Program-made: the position numbers and the translations under genes
In this document: positions 50,432 through 59,997 of the stretch, piece after piece
How the letters are laid out: each line of letters opens with the position of its first letter
How positions within the stretch are numbered: the stretch's first letter is position 1
From: Alphaproteobacteria bacterium
GTDB lineage: Bacteria > Pseudomonadota > Alphaproteobacteria > Acetobacterales > Acetobacteraceae
Length of the DNA: 62,365 nt
NCBI GenBank assembly: GCA_020850755.1
Contig: JADZEB010000058.1
Span: 1 to 62,365 of the forward strand
Direction of reading: 5' to 3'
The notes under the pieces: generated by a model
The model's input: the letters and a program-made list of their open reading frames with translations, nothing else
Told to the model about the DNA's origin: nothing
The model's database searches: none

Positions 50432-51571
50432 ATGACCGCTGAACCGAAGCGCTATTCCTACGACCTCGCCATCTCCCCGCCCGAGGAGATCATCGAGGAT
50501 GCGCGCGCCGGGCGCATGTTCATCCTCGCCGACGACGAGGACCGCGAGAACGAGGGCGACCTGGTCGTGCCGGCGCAGTTCGCCACGCCCGAGGCGATCA
50601 ACTTCATGGCCAAGCATGCGCGCGGCCTGATCTGCCTCGCACTCACCCGCAAGCGGGTGGAGGAACTGGGCCTGCCGCTGATGGCCCAGGCCAATGGCAC
50701 GCGGCATCAGACCGCCTTCACCGTCTCGATCGAGGCGGCCGAGGGCGTTACCACCGGCATCTCGGCCCATGACCGGGCGCATACCATCGCGGTCGCCATC
50801 AACCCCGAGCGCACGCGCGACGACATCGTCACGCCCGGGCATGTCTTCCCGCTGATGGCGCGCGACGGGGGCGTGCTGGTGCGCGCCGGCCACACGGAAG
50901 CGGCGGTGGATATCGCGCGGCTGGCCGGGCTGAACGCCTCGGGCGTGATCTGCGAGATCATGAACGACGATGGCAGCATGGCGCGCATGCCCGACCTCGT
51001 CACCTTCGCGCAGCGCCACGGGCTCAAGCTCGGCACCATCGCCGACCTGATCGGCTATCGCCGCCGCAAGGAAACGATCGTCGCGCGCATGAGCGAGAGC
51101 GAGATCGACAGCATGTATGGCGGCCGCTTCCGCATGATCATCTACCGCAACACGGTCGAGTATGCGGAGCATGTGGCGCTGGTGAAGGGCGACATCGCCT
51201 CGGGCGGGCCGGTGCTCACGCGCATGCACTCGCTCAACCTGCTCACCGATGTGCTGGGCGACCGAACTTCCGGCGCGGGCTATCATCTCCAGGCCTCGAT
51301 GCGCCAGATCGGCAACGAGGGCAGGGGCGTGGTCGTGCTGCTGCGCGAGCCGCGCCGCGATACCCTGTCCGATCGCGTCCGCCGCCGCGGCCTGGGCGAG
51401 AAGGCCCCGCCCTGGCTGCGCGATTACGGCATCGGCGCGCAGATCCTCCAGGATCTCGGCGTGCGCGAGATGATCCTGCTCACCAACAGCCACCGCACCA
51501 TCGTGGGGCTTGAAGGCTACGGCCTTCGGGTCGTAAGCCAGCGTCCGATACCGGACCTGACCGGACTGTGA
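50432..51571 (+). CDS. ribB: 3,4-dihydroxy-2-butanone 4-phosphate synthase with degenerate GTP-cyclohydrolase-II-like domain
   Basis: Residues 1-210 form the DHBP synthase ([48 protein letters not shown]), which makes the four-carbon precursor of lumazine. Residues 220-379 resemble GTP cyclohydrolase II, but the zinc ligands are gone: the site that reads SECLTGD...RCDCG in RibA reads SLNLLTD and RTSGAG here (Asn269, Ser280, Ala282). So the C-terminal half should not be a cyclohydrolase, and RibA must be encoded elsewhere. Similar RibB-pseudo-RibA fusions are known in proteobacteria. Confidence 0.94.
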   Translation: MTAEPKRYSYDLAISPPEEIIEDARAGRMFILADDEDRENEGDLVVPAQFATPEAINFMAKHARGLICLALTRKRVEELGLPLMAQANGTRHQTAFTVSIEAAEGVTTGISAHDRAHTIAVAINPERTRDDIVTPGHVFPLMARDGGVLVRAGHTEAAVDIARLAGLNASGVICEIMNDDGSMARMPDLVTFAQRHGLKLGTIADLIGYRRRKETIVARMSESEIDSMYGGRFRMIIYRNTVEYAEHVALVKGDIASGGPVLTRMHSLNLLTDVLGDRTSGAGYHLQASMRQIGNEGRGVVVLLREPRRDTLSDRVRRRGLGEKAPPWLRDYGIGAQILQDLGVREMILLTNSHRTIVGLEGYGLRVVSQRPIPDLTGL

Positions 51572-51605
51572 TCCCGCCGCCCCTTGCCGAACGGACGCAA
51601 GACGC

Positions 51606-52103
51606 ATGACCGACGAGGCCGACTTCAACCCGCCCGCGCCGACGCCGCCGCATATCCTGGTGGTGCAGGCCCCCTACTACCAGGAGATCGCGGCCGGGCT
51701 TCTCGCCGGCGTCGAGCAGGAGCTGCGCGCGGCGGGCGCGACCTGGGAGGTGGTCGATGTCGCCGGCGCCTTCGAACTGCCGGCCGCCGTGCGCTACGCG
51801 GTGCGGGCGATGAACTTCATCCAGCACACCGGGCGGCGCTGGCACGGCTTCATCACGCTCGGCTGCGTCGTGCGCGGCGAGACCGACCATTACGACCATA
51901 TCTGCCGCGAAACCGCGCGCGGGCTGATGGACATTTCCGTGCAGTATGCGCTCGCGCTCGGCTTCGGCGTGCTGACGGTGCACAGCTACGACCAGGCCGA
52001 GGCGCGCGCCCGGCCGGACGAGCACAACAAGGGCGTCGAGGCTGCGCGCGCCTGCCTGGGCCAGATCGCGCTCAAGCGCCGGCTCGGGCTCTACCGGGAA
52101 TGA
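51606..52103 (+). CDS. ribH: 6,7-dimethyl-8-ribityllumazine synthase
   Basis: Condenses the RibD and RibB products to lumazine. The 165 residues include VVDVAGAFELPAAVRYAVRA, GCVVRGETDHYDHICRE with the proton-transfer His, and FGVLTVHSYDQAEARA, where canonical enzymes read LTxxxxEQAxxRA. It starts 34 bases after ribB, and its stop overlaps the nusB ATG by 4 bases. Confidence 0.95.
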   Translation: MTDEADFNPPAPTPPHILVVQAPYYQEIAAGLLAGVEQELRAAGATWEVVDVAGAFELPAAVRYAVRAMNFIQHTGRRWHGFITLGCVVRGETDHYDHICRETARGLMDISVQYALALGFGVLTVHSYDQAEARARPDEHNKGVEAARACLGQIALKRRLGLYRE

Positions 52104-52648
52104 GCAGCGAGGCACGCGCCGCCGGGCGGGCCGACCGGGCGGGCCGCGCGCGCCCGCGCACCGCCGCGCGCGTCGCCGCCGTGCAGGCGCTCTACCAGAT
52201 CGAGCATAACGACACCGTGGCCGAGCCGGTGATCGAGGAATTCCAGCGCCACCGGCTGCATGCCGAGGCGCGCGCCGCCGAACCGGAAGCGGGCGCGCCG
52301 GGCGAGGCCGATGCGCGCCTGTTCGCCGCGATCGTGCGCGGGGCGGCGCGCAACCGTGCCGAGATCGACCCGCTCATCGCCGGTGCGCTGCCGGCGGACT
52401 GGGCACTTGACCGTCTCGATCCCGTGCTGCGTGCGCTGCTGCGCGCCGCGGCCGGCGAGCTGCTCGCACCCGACGGGCCGCCGCCGCGCGTGGTGCTGAA
52501 CGAGTATCTCGATGTCGCGCACAGCTTCTTCTCGGGCCAGGAGCCCGGGCTCGCCAATGGCGTGCTCGACAACATCGCACGCCAGCTCAAGCCGGCCGAG
52601 ATGGGACCGTCGCGCAAGGCCGGAGCAGACCCGGCCGGCGGCGCCTGA
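52100..52648 (+). CDS. nusB: Transcription antitermination factor NusB
   Basis: All-helical protein that joins S10 on boxA RNA in rRNA antitermination. The 182 residues include TAARVAAVQALYQIEHND, LDRLDPVLRALLRAAAGELL, RVVLNEYLDVAHSFF and GLANGVLDNIARQL. Compared with E. coli (139 residues) it has an Ala/Arg N-terminal extension and an insert near residue 60 (Ala/Glu/Pro), both common in alphaproteobacteria. ATGA overlap with ribH. Confidence 0.95.
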   Translation: MSSEARAAGRADRAGRARPRTAARVAAVQALYQIEHNDTVAEPVIEEFQRHRLHAEARAAEPEAGAPGEADARLFAAIVRGAARNRAEIDPLIAGALPADWALDRLDPVLRALLRAAAGELLAPDGPPPRVVLNEYLDVAHSFFSGQEPGLANGVLDNIARQLKPAEMGPSRKAGADPAGGA

Positions 52649-52675
52649 GGCGGCGGGCCGGGGCCGAGGCCGCGC

Positions 52676-53725
52676 ATGACCGCAACCGCCGACACGCCGC
52701 CCGCCAATGGCAATCCCCCCGCCGCGCCGCCCGGCGCAGGCGAGTTCGATCTGATCGCGCGTCATTTCCGCCCGCTCGCCGCCAGGGAAGCGGGGGCGCT
52801 CTCGCTGCTCGACGACGCGGCGCTGCTGGAACTGCCGCCGGGCGCCAGCCTGGTCGCTGCGGCCGACGCGATGGTGGCCGGCATCCATTTCCTGCCCGAC
52901 GACCCGCCCGCCCTGGTCGCGCGCAAGCTCCTGCGGGTGAACCTGTCGGACATGGCGGCGATGGGGGCGGAACCGCGCTTCTACCTTCTGACCGTCTCCC
53001 TGCCCGCGGACACGCCAGAGCGCTGGGTGGCCGATTTCGCCGCCGGGCTGGCGGCCGACCAGGCGGCCTTCGGGGTGACGCTGGTGGGCGGCGACACCAC
53101 GCGCACCACCGGCCCGATCGCGCTGTCGCTGACCATCCTCGGCCAGCAGGAGCGGGGGCGGGCCCTGCTGCGCGCCGGGGCGCGGGCGGGCGACGAGATC
53201 TGGGTCTCGGGCACGATCGGCGATGGCGCGCTCGGGCTGCTGGCGCTGACCGGCGGGCTCGACGCGCTGCCGGCCGAGGCGCGTGGGGCACTGGTCCAGC
53301 GCTACCACCTGCCCGAGCCGCGCGTGGCGCTCGGCCGTCGCCTGGTCGGGATCGCCACCGCCTGCCAGGACGTGTCCGATGGGCTGGTTGCCGACCTGGG
53401 CCATATCTGCCGCGCCTCGCGCCTGGCGGCCGAGATCGAGGCCGAGGCGGTGCCGCTTTCCCCGGCGGCCGAGGCGGCGCTTGCCGCCGATCCCTCGCTC
53501 CTGGCGCGCATCCTGACCGGCGGGGACGATTACGAGCTGCTGTTCGCGGCCGCCCCCACGGCGGGCGAGTCCTTGCGTGCGATCGGCGCCGCGCTCGGCT
53601 TGCGACTGACCCCGATCGGGCGCATGGTTGGCGCCTTGGCGCCGGATGCCGCGAGTCCGGTGCGGGTGCGCCGCGCCGACGGCTCCGTCCTCGTGCTGGA
53701 GCGCGGCGGCTGGGCGCATTTCTGA
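52676..53725 (+). CDS. thiL: Thiamine-monophosphate kinase
   Basis: Phosphorylates TMP to the cofactor TPP. The 349 residues begin with a Pro/Ala leader, then GEFDLIARHFRPLA, SLLDDAALLELPPGAS with a Mg-binding Asp pair, DAMVAGIHFLPDDPP, LVGGDTTRTTGP, QDVSDGLVADLGHI and GGDDYELLFAA. The nusB-thiL junction is conserved. ThDP made here supplies E1 of PDH, though regulation linking the two is not shown. No TPP riboswitch seen. Confidence 0.95.
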   Translation: MTATADTPPANGNPPAAPPGAGEFDLIARHFRPLAAREAGALSLLDDAALLELPPGASLVAAADAMVAGIHFLPDDPPALVARKLLRVNLSDMAAMGAEPRFYLLTVSLPADTPERWVADFAAGLAADQAAFGVTLVGGDTTRTTGPIALSLTILGQQERGRALLRAGARAGDEIWVSGTIGDGALGLLALTGGLDALPAEARGALVQRYHLPEPRVALGRRLVGIATACQDVSDGLVADLGHICRASRLAAEIEAEAVPLSPAAEAALAADPSLLARILTGGDDYELLFAAAPTAGESLRAIGAALGLRLTPIGRMVGALAPDAASPVRVRRADGSVLVLERGGWAHF

Positions 53726-53771
53726 CCGCGGCCCGCTACCCCAACTTCCCGCCACGCAAAGACCAGCGCCC

Positions 53772-54983
53772 ATGAGCCTGCCTGCCGCCGCCGCCCATCC
53801 GCGCATGAAGCGCGACGTCTGGCTCTTGTTCTTCTGCCAGGGCCTGACCCAGATGGGCATGATCGGCCAGGTCTCCATGTCCGCCCTGATCGGCGCGACC
53901 CTGGCCACGGAAAAGACGCTCAGCACCCTGCCGATGGCGGTGCAGATGCTCTCGACCATGCTGGTCGCGATCCCGAGCGCCTACATCATGCGCTATCTCG
54001 GGCGGAAGGCCGGCTTCCTGATCGGCGGCGCGATCGGCTTCGTCGGCGCCTGCCTGTTCGTGGTGGCGTTGCAGGTGCACAGCTTCCTGCTCTACTGCAT
54101 CGCGGCGATGGTCTCGGGCCTCTATTTCGGCATCTCGCAGAACTACCGCTTCGCCGCGGCCGAGGTGGCAACACCGGACTACCGCCCCTTCGCGATCTCG
54201 CTGGTGATGGCCGGCGGCGTGCTCTCGGCCGTCCTCGGCCCCGAGCTGGTGAAGTGGACGGTCGATCTCTGGATGCCGGTGCAGTTCTCCGGCACCTACC
54301 TGGCCACCGCCGTGCTGCCGCTGATTTCGATGGTGCTGGTGAGCATCGTCAACCTGCCGCCCCCCTTGCCGGCGCGGGCGGGAACCGGGCGGCCGCTCGG
54401 CACCATCATGCGCCAGCCCGCCTTCATCGCCGCCGCCGCCAGCGCCATGATCGGCTGGGGCTCGATGAACCTGATCATGGCCTCGACCCCGGTCGAGATG
54501 GTGCTGTGCGGCTATTCGGTGAACAACGCCGCTACCATCATCCAGTGGCACGCGCTTGGTATGTACGCGCCGAGCTTCATCACCGGCAGCCTGATCAAGC
54601 GCTTCGGCACGCTGCGGATCATTGGAACAGGTGCTGTATTATCAGCAGCTTGCGCGCTGATCTGCACAATCGATCGCGACTTCAGCACCTTCTGGCTCGG
54701 CCTTGTCATCCTCGGGATCGGCTGGAACTTCATGTATATCGGCGGCACTGCGCTGCTCGGCACCTCGCACACCGCCGAGGAGCGCAACAAGACCCAGTCG
54801 GCCAACGATTTCCTGATGTTCGGCACGGTGACGATGACCGCCTTCACCTCGGGCGCCGTGCACCACGCGCTCGGCTGGGTGGTGCTGAACCTGGCCACCC
54901 TGCCGCCCCTGGCGGGGGCAATCCTGCTGCTGTTCTGGCTCGCGCGCCGGCAGGCGCAGGGCACGGCGGTGCTGGCGCGCTAG
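53772..54983 (+). CDS. MFS transporter
   Basis: A 403-residue integral membrane protein with about 12 hydrophobic segments in two halves, typical of the major facilitator superfamily. The loop YLGRKAGFLIGGAIGF between helices 2 and 3 matches the MFS signature (G-x-x-x-D/R-R-x-G-R/K). Helices include WLLFFCQGLTQMGMIG at the N-terminus. A stretch near 54621-54650 is markedly AT-richer than the rest. Probably cotranscribed with thiL (46-base gap), but no substrate can be inferred. Confidence 0.85.
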   Translation: MSLPAAAAHPRMKRDVWLLFFCQGLTQMGMIGQVSMSALIGATLATEKTLSTLPMAVQMLSTMLVAIPSAYIMRYLGRKAGFLIGGAIGFVGACLFVVALQVHSFLLYCIAAMVSGLYFGISQNYRFAAAEVATPDYRPFAISLVMAGGVLSAVLGPELVKWTVDLWMPVQFSGTYLATAVLPLISMVLVSIVNLPPPLPARAGTGRPLGTIMRQPAFIAAAASAMIGWGSMNLIMASTPVEMVLCGYSVNNAATIIQWHALGMYAPSFITGSLIKRFGTLRIIGTGAVLSAACALICTIDRDFSTFWLGLVILGIGWNFMYIGGTALLGTSHTAEERNKTQSANDFLMFGTVTMTAFTSGAVHHALGWVVLNLATLPPLAGAILLLFWLARRQAQGTAVLAR

Positions 54984-55243
54984 GTCGCGCGCAAACGCGT
55001 GGCATTCTCCGGCGCTGGGCCTCCGGCCGGGTGTTGCACTGCGGTAGCGATTCTGGCATGGTCCGCGCCGCCCGGCGGGGCCCGGAAGGGAGTCGCCGGG
55101 CCTTGCGCATGCGCGCGCCCGAAAGGCGTTCGCGTATCCGATCCCGCTCCCTCCGCTGGTTGTGGCACCGCCGCCCTTCGCTCGCTCCGCCTTGAGCTTG
55201 CCGGCGCCGCCCCGACCGGATCGATCCAGGAAACGGAACTCCA

Positions 55244-57358
55244 ATGTCCCAAGCCTATTATCTCGTGATCGCCTGCGGCGCCCTGGCCGTTCTCTACGGC
55301 GCCTGGGCGGTCAGACAGATCCTCGCCGCGCCGGCAGGGTCGGCGCGCATGCAGGAAATCGCCGCCGCCGTGCAGGAAGGCGCCTCGGCCTACCTCAACC
55401 GCCAGTACACGACGATCGGCCTTGTCGGCGTCGTGCTGGCCGTGATCCTGGCGGTGACGCTGGGCGCGCATGTCGGTCTCGGCTTCGTCGTCGGTGCCGT
55501 GCTGTCCGGCGCGGCCGGCTATATCGGCATGAACGTCTCGGTGCGCGCCAATGTGCGCACGGCCGAGGCGGCCAAGGGCGGCTTGCAGCCCGCGCTCGAT
55601 GTCGCGTTCAAGTCGGGCGCGATCACCGGCCTTTTGGTGGTCGGCCTCGGCCTGCTGGGCGTGGCCGGCTATTACGGCGTGCTGCTCCAGTGGAAGGGCG
55701 CGGCGACCGACCACAGCCTACGCGCGATCATCGAGGCGCTGGTGGCGCTGTCCTTCGGCGCCAGCCTGATCTCGATCTTCGCCCGCCTTGGCGGCGGCAT
55801 CTTCACCAAGGGCGCCGATGTGGGCGCCGACCTGGTGGGCAAGGTCGAGGCCGGCATCCCCGAGGATGATCCCCGCAACCCCGCCGTGATCGCCGACAAT
55901 GTGGGCGACAATGTCGGTGATTGCGCCGGCATGGCCGCCGACCTGTTCGAGACCTACGCCGTGACCGTGGTGGCCACCATGCTGCTCGCCGCCATCACCT
56001 TCCCGCTCGCGGGCGGCTCGATGGCGACGATGATGCTCTATCCGCTGGTGATCTGCGGCGTCTGCATCGCCGCCTCGGTGGTGGGCACCTTCTTCGTCAA
56101 GATCGGCGCCAATGGCAGCATCATGGGTGCGCTCTATCGCAGCCTGATCGTCACCGGCATCGTCTCGGCCGGGCTGATCCTGGTCGTGACCCACATGATG
56201 GTCGGCTTCGGCGCGACGGTTGCCGGTGCCACCGGCTTCGCCGGCGTGACCGGCACCGGCCTGTTCGTCTGCGCCCTGGTCGGCCTGCTCGTCACCGGCC
56301 TGATGGTCTGGATCACGGAATACTACACCGGCACCGACTATCGCCCGGTGCGCTCGATCGCCGAGGCCTCGACCAAGGGCCACGGCACCAACGTGATCCA
56401 GGGCCTGGCCATGTCGCTCGAGGCCTGCGCCCTGCCGCTGATCGTGATCGCGGCCGGCATCCTGGCCTCCTATCTCGCGGCCGGCCTTTACGGCGTCGGC
56501 ATCGCCGCCACCACCATGCTGGCGCTGGCCGGCATCGTGGTCGCGCTCGATGCCTATGGCCCGGTGACGGACAATGCCGGCGGCATCGCCGAGATGGCGG
56601 GCCTCGACAAGAGCATCCGCAAGTACACCGACGCGCTGGACGCGGTGGGCAACACCACCAAGGCCGTGACCAAGGGCTATGCCATCGCCTCGGCCGGCCT
56701 TGCGGCGATCGTGCTGTTCGCGGCCTACATCTACGACCTCAAGCACTACTTCCCGAACGTCGCGGTGAACTTCAGCCTCGAGAACCCCTATGTGGTGATC
56801 GGGCTGCTGGTGGGCGGCATGCTGCCCTACCTGTTCGGGGGCCTCGCCATGACCTCGGTCGGGCGCGCCGCCGGCAGCGTGGTCGAGGAGGTGCGCCGCC
56901 AGTTCCGCGAGATCCCGGGCATCATGGAGGGCACCGCCAAGCCCGACTACAGCCGGGCCGTGGACCTGCTGACGCGCTCGGCGATCAAGGAGATGATCGC
57001 GCCCTCGCTCCTGCCGGTGCTGGCCCCGGTGGTGCTCTACGTCGTGATCTCGATCGTGGGCGGCAAGGCCGCGGCCTTCGCCGCGCTTGGCGCCATGCTG
57101 CTTGGCACCATCGTCACCGGCCTGTTCGTCGCCATCTCGATGACCTCGGGCGGTGGTGCGTGGGACAATGCCAAGAAGTACATCGAGGAGGGCAACTATG
57201 GCGGCAAGGGCTCGGACGCGCACAAGGCGGCCGTGACCGGCGACACCGTGGGCGACCCTTACAAGGATACGGCCGGCCCGGCGGTGAACCCGATGATCAA
57301 GATCATCAACATCGTCGCAATCCTGCTGATCGCGATCCTGGCCGCCCTCGGCGCCTGA
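55244..57358 (+). CDS. hppA: Membrane-bound proton-translocating pyrophosphatase
   Basis: Couples pyrophosphate hydrolysis to proton export across the inner membrane. The 704 residues hold about 16 membrane segments, the catalytic [40 protein letters not shown], and near the end [19 protein letters not shown]. In [13 protein letters not shown] the Lys at the Ala/Lys position marks the K+-independent subfamily (K+-dependent ones have GNTTAA). A bidirectional terminator follows. Confidence 0.96.
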   Translation: MSQAYYLVIACGALAVLYGAWAVRQILAAPAGSARMQEIAAAVQEGASAYLNRQYTTIGLVGVVLAVILAVTLGAHVGLGFVVGAVLSGAAGYIGMNVSVRANVRTAEAAKGGLQPALDVAFKSGAITGLLVVGLGLLGVAGYYGVLLQWKGAATDHSLRAIIEALVALSFGASLISIFARLGGGIFTKGADVGADLVGKVEAGIPEDDPRNPAVIADNVGDNVGDCAGMAADLFETYAVTVVATMLLAAITFPLAGGSMATMMLYPLVICGVCIAASVVGTFFVKIGANGSIMGALYRSLIVTGIVSAGLILVVTHMMVGFGATVAGATGFAGVTGTGLFVCALVGLLVTGLMVWITEYYTGTDYRPVRSIAEASTKGHGTNVIQGLAMSLEACALPLIVIAAGILASYLAAGLYGVGIAATTMLALAGIVVALDAYGPVTDNAGGIAEMAGLDKSIRKYTDALDAVGNTTKAVTKGYAIASAGLAAIVLFAAYIYDLKHYFPNVAVNFSLENPYVVIGLLVGGMLPYLFGGLAMTSVGRAAGSVVEEVRRQFREIPGIMEGTAKPDYSRAVDLLTRSAIKEMIAPSLLPVLAPVVLYVVISIVGGKAAAFAALGAMLLGTIVTGLFVAISMTSGGGAWDNAKKYIEEGNYGGKGSDAHKAAVTGDTVGDPYKDTAGPAVNPMIKIINIVAILLIAILAALGA

Positions 57359-57430
57359 GCAGAGCGCCCGCGCGCGGGGCCGGGCAAAGTCCTGGTCACG
57401 TGCCGTGGCGGACCCGGCTCGAACACGAAA

Positions 57431-57465
57431 GAAAAGCTCCGGGCGGGGAACCGTCCGGGGCTTTG
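57431..57465. terminator. Bidirectional terminator between hppA and bamE
   Basis: GCTCCGGGCGG (57436-57446), loop GGAA, CCGTCCGGGGC (57451-57461); an 11-base stem with two GU pairs. A-rich on the left and T-rich on the right (CTTTGCC), and the minus strand reads into GCTTTTCTTTC. It fits both convergent genes. Confidence 0.8.
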
Positions 57466-57563
57466 CCTTGTCCGGGGCCGTGCCTCACGGGCATTGCCTG
57501 GCAGGTATTGCCTTGCGCTGGTCCGGCTGCGGCGGCGCCCGGTTGGCGCAACGCCGCGTGGCT

Positions 57564-58061
57564 TCAGGAGCCGGGACCGCCGCCGCCGCCCGGCAGGGGC
57601 CCGCTGCGCCCGCCCGCGCCGAAGCGACCGATATTGCCGAAAAGCTGCTGGAGGAAGTTGCGTTCCGTGCCCGGGGTGGGCGTGACGCGCGCCACCGGAT
57701 CGACCGGGCGCATCTCCGATTGCGCCACATTGTCCACCTTCGAGACGATGCCGCGTTCGTCGAAATGGATCGCGACCACCTTCTGGTCGTCCAGCGCCGC
57801 CGGCCGGATGATGCGGTTCCGCGACACGGCGCTGACATAGTACCAGGTCGAGTCGGTGAACATGCTGGTGACGTTCGGCGAGCCGAGCAGTGTCGCCACA
57901 TCGGCGCGCGAATGCACGCCCGGCTGGATCTCGGCCAGCCTTTCCTCGTCCAGCTTGTTGCCGCGCGGGTCGCGCACGGTCTGGAACATGCTGCCGCAGC
58001 CGGCCAACGCCAGAAGCGTGCCGGCCATGACCATGCCTGTCAGGCTGCGTCGCATTGCCAT
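57564..58061 (-). CDS. bamE: Outer membrane assembly lipoprotein BamE (SmpA/OmlA)
   Basis: Lipoprotein of the BAM complex that helps insert beta-barrel proteins. The 165 residues start with a lipoprotein signal (lipobox LAGC, Cys22). The BamE fold follows with PGVHSRADVATLLGSPNVTS, STWYYVSAVSRNRI and KVVAIHFDERGIV. The Gly/Pro-rich tail (PGGGGGPGS) is low complexity. Convergent with hppA and divergent from the cytochrome chaperone, the usual setting of this gene in Rhodospirillales. Confidence 0.93.
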   Translation of the reverse strand: MAMRRSLTGMVMAGTLLALAGCGSMFQTVRDPRGNKLDEERLAEIQPGVHSRADVATLLGSPNVTSMFTDSTWYYVSAVSRNRIIRPAALDDQKVVAIHFDERGIVSKVDNVAQSEMRPVDPVARVTPTPGTERNFLQQLFGNIGRFGAGGRSGPLPGGGGGPGS

Positions 58062-58334
58062 CGCTCCGAGCGAACCCCCGTTGCTCCGGCCGAATCCGCC
58101 CCGGCCGCAAATCGCTGTTGACCGGCCGGGCCGGACGGCCCTTTCTACAGCAGGCTTGTCCCCGGTTCACCGTGGCCCTGTCAAGGCTCGCGCGGTCCCG
58201 CCTGGGTCCGGCCGGGCCGGGCCTTGCCGGCCGGCCGCGTGGGGCCATCTCCTGCCGGGCGAGGCTTGGCGCAACCGGATGGCAGGATTGCGGCGCCCGC
58301 GCCCTGATCGAGAACGAGATATCGCACGCACGCC

Positions 58335-58895
58335 ATGGGTCTGCTCAACCTGTTCCGCCGCCGCCCCTATGAACGCACCGCCTACGAGCTTTACGGGGCG
58401 GTCGTGGCGCAGGCGCGTTCGCCGGCCTATTACGCCGCGCTCGGCGTGCCCGACAGCGTGCTTGGCCGTTTCGACATGGTCGGGCTGTTCGCTGTGCTGT
58501 TGGTTCGCCGCCTGACCAGCGACGCCGATCCGCGCGGGCGCGAACTGTCGCAGGCCGTGTTCGATGCCATGTTCGCCGACATGGACCACAATCTGCGCGA
58601 GATGGGCGTGGGCGATCTGGTGGTGGGCAAGCGCATCAAGCGGCTGGCCGAGGCGTTCAACGGCCGCGCCCACGCCTATGACGCGGCGATCGAGGATCCG
58701 TCCGACCTGCCGTTGCTCGCCGCCCTGTCGCGTAATGTCTGGCGCAGCGAGGAGATCGCCCCCGGCGCGCCGGCGCTTGCCGCCCATGTTCGCGCCCAGG
58801 CGGCGCACCTCGCATCCCAGCCGCTGGCAGACATGCTGGCCGGTGTCGCGCGTTTCCTGCCCGCAGCCGAGACGCATCCGGACGCCGCCCCATGA
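58335..58895 (+). CDS. Ubiquinol-cytochrome c chaperone family protein (Cbp3-like)
   Basis: A 186-residue helical protein of the UCCC (Cbp3) family, which assists assembly of the cytochrome bc1 complex. Marks are YGAVVAQARSPAYYAALGVPD, GRFDMVGLFAVLLVRRL, SQAVFDAMFADMDHNLREMG and VGKRIKRLAEAF. It ends in an ATGA overlap with yceD. No cytochrome gene is adjacent. Confidence 0.92.
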   Translation: MGLLNLFRRRPYERTAYELYGAVVAQARSPAYYAALGVPDSVLGRFDMVGLFAVLLVRRLTSDADPRGRELSQAVFDAMFADMDHNLREMGVGDLVVGKRIKRLAEAFNGRAHAYDAAIEDPSDLPLLAALSRNVWRSEEIAPGAPALAAHVRAQAAHLASQPLADMLAGVARFLPAAETHPDAAP

Positions 58896-59608
58896 CCGGC
58901 AGGCACCGCCAGCCCGCGCCGCGCGAGGAGTTCTCGCGCCCCGTTGCGGTCGATCGCATCCCGCCGGCGGGCGAGGAGAAGCATATCGAAGCCAACGCCG
59001 CCGAGTGCCTGGCCCTGGCCCGCCGCTACGATGTCGAGCAGGTGCTGGCGCTTTCGGCCACGCTGCGGCTCGCGCCGCGCCGGGGACGGTCGGTGCATCT
59101 GTCCGGCAGCGCGCGTGCGCGTCTGGTGCAGACCTGCGTGATCTCGCTCGATCCCATCGAGACCGAGGCGATGGCCGAGATTGAGACGCTCTATCGTCCC
59201 GCGCCCGAGCCCGAGACCGGCCGACCGGGCCGTAAGGACCACACGCTCGACGTGGGCGACATTGATCCCGAGGCCGAGGACGAGGAGTTCTATTCCGGCC
59301 CGGCGATCGATCTCGGGGCGGCGGTGGCCGAGGCGATCGCGCTGGCGATCGATCCATACCCGCGCAGGCCTGGGGCGGTGCTGCCCGGCCCGGCAACGCT
59401 GGGCGAGGACACCGAGGCCCAGGCCGGGCAGGCGGCGCCGACGGTAACGGGCGAGGGGGCCGCCAAGTCGGCGGGCAAGCGCGCCGCCGGGCCGCCCTCC
59501 GCACGGGGCCGCGGGACCGAGGTCGAATCCCCCGCCGGGACAGAACCGCAGGCCGGGCCTGCCAGCCCCTTTGCCAAGCTTGCCGCCTTGCGCAAGACGA
59601 AGGGCTGA
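58892..59608 (+). CDS. yceD: YceD/DUF177 family protein
   Basis: A 238-residue protein whose N-terminal 170 residues match the YceD/DUF177 family (PRHGRSVHLSGSARARLVQ-type segment, then VISLDPIETE, DPEAEDEEFYSGPAIDLG and AVAEAIALAIDPYPRRPGA), which lies before rpmF in most bacteria and is thought to act in 23S rRNA or ribosome metabolism. The C-terminus is Ala/Gly/Pro-rich, ending PFAKLAALRKTKG, the typical YceD tail next to L32. Overlaps the preceding gene by 4 bases. Confidence 0.92.
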   Translation: MTGRHRQPAPREEFSRPVAVDRIPPAGEEKHIEANAAECLALARRYDVEQVLALSATLRLAPRRGRSVHLSGSARARLVQTCVISLDPIETEAMAEIETLYRPAPEPETGRPGRKDHTLDVGDIDPEAEDEEFYSGPAIDLGAAVAEAIALAIDPYPRRPGAVLPGPATLGEDTEAQAGQAAPTVTGEGAAKSAGKRAAGPPSARGRGTEVESPAGTEPQAGPASPFAKLAALRKTKG

Positions 59609-59656
59609 ATTGTCCCGCCGTCGGGGCCACTCGGAGCCCGGAGGCGGACAGGGTGC

Positions 59657-59685
59657 TTGCGGCTCCGGGTCCGTTCTGCTATCGA
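59657..59685 (+). promoter_or_regulatory. Candidate promoter for rpmF-plsX-fabH
   Basis: TTGCGG and TATCGA with a 17-base spacer in the 139-base gap after yceD, leaving a leader of about 55 bases before rpmF. By-eye prediction. Confidence 0.4.
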
Positions 59686-59747
59686 CCGCCCCTCTGCGGG
59701 TCACACCGCTATCTCGTTGAACGACAGACATGTAAAGGGCGAGTGCC

Positions 59748-59951
59748 ATGGCCGTTCCCAAGAAGAAGACGTCGCAGTCGCGGCGCAACATGCGGCGTGC
59801 GCACCATGCGCTGTCTCCGAACGCACATGCCGAGTGCCCCAATTGCGGCGAGCTGAAGCGCCCGCACCATGTCTGCCCGTCCTGCGGCTACTATGATGGG
59901 CGCGAAGTGGCGGCGGCGGGCGATGCCGTGAAGAAGGCCGTCCGCACCTGA
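59748..59951 (+). CDS. rpmF: 50S ribosomal protein L32
   Basis: A 67-residue ribosomal protein. [20 protein letters not shown] and the [18 protein letters not shown] zinc ribbon are diagnostic. The yceD-rpmF-plsX-fabH order is conserved in proteobacteria and links ribosome and membrane-lipid synthesis. Confidence 0.97.
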   Translation: MAVPKKKTSQSRRNMRRAHHALSPNAHAECPNCGELKRPHHVCPSCGYYDGREVAAAGDAVKKAVRT

Positions 59952-59997
59952 TCGCCCGGCCCGGGCCGGCTCCCAGGGCATCAGAGATACGCACGCC

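Noticed and set aside
52649-52675. TPP riboswitch before thiL
   Set aside because: The gap is 27 bases, too short for a TPP aptamer.
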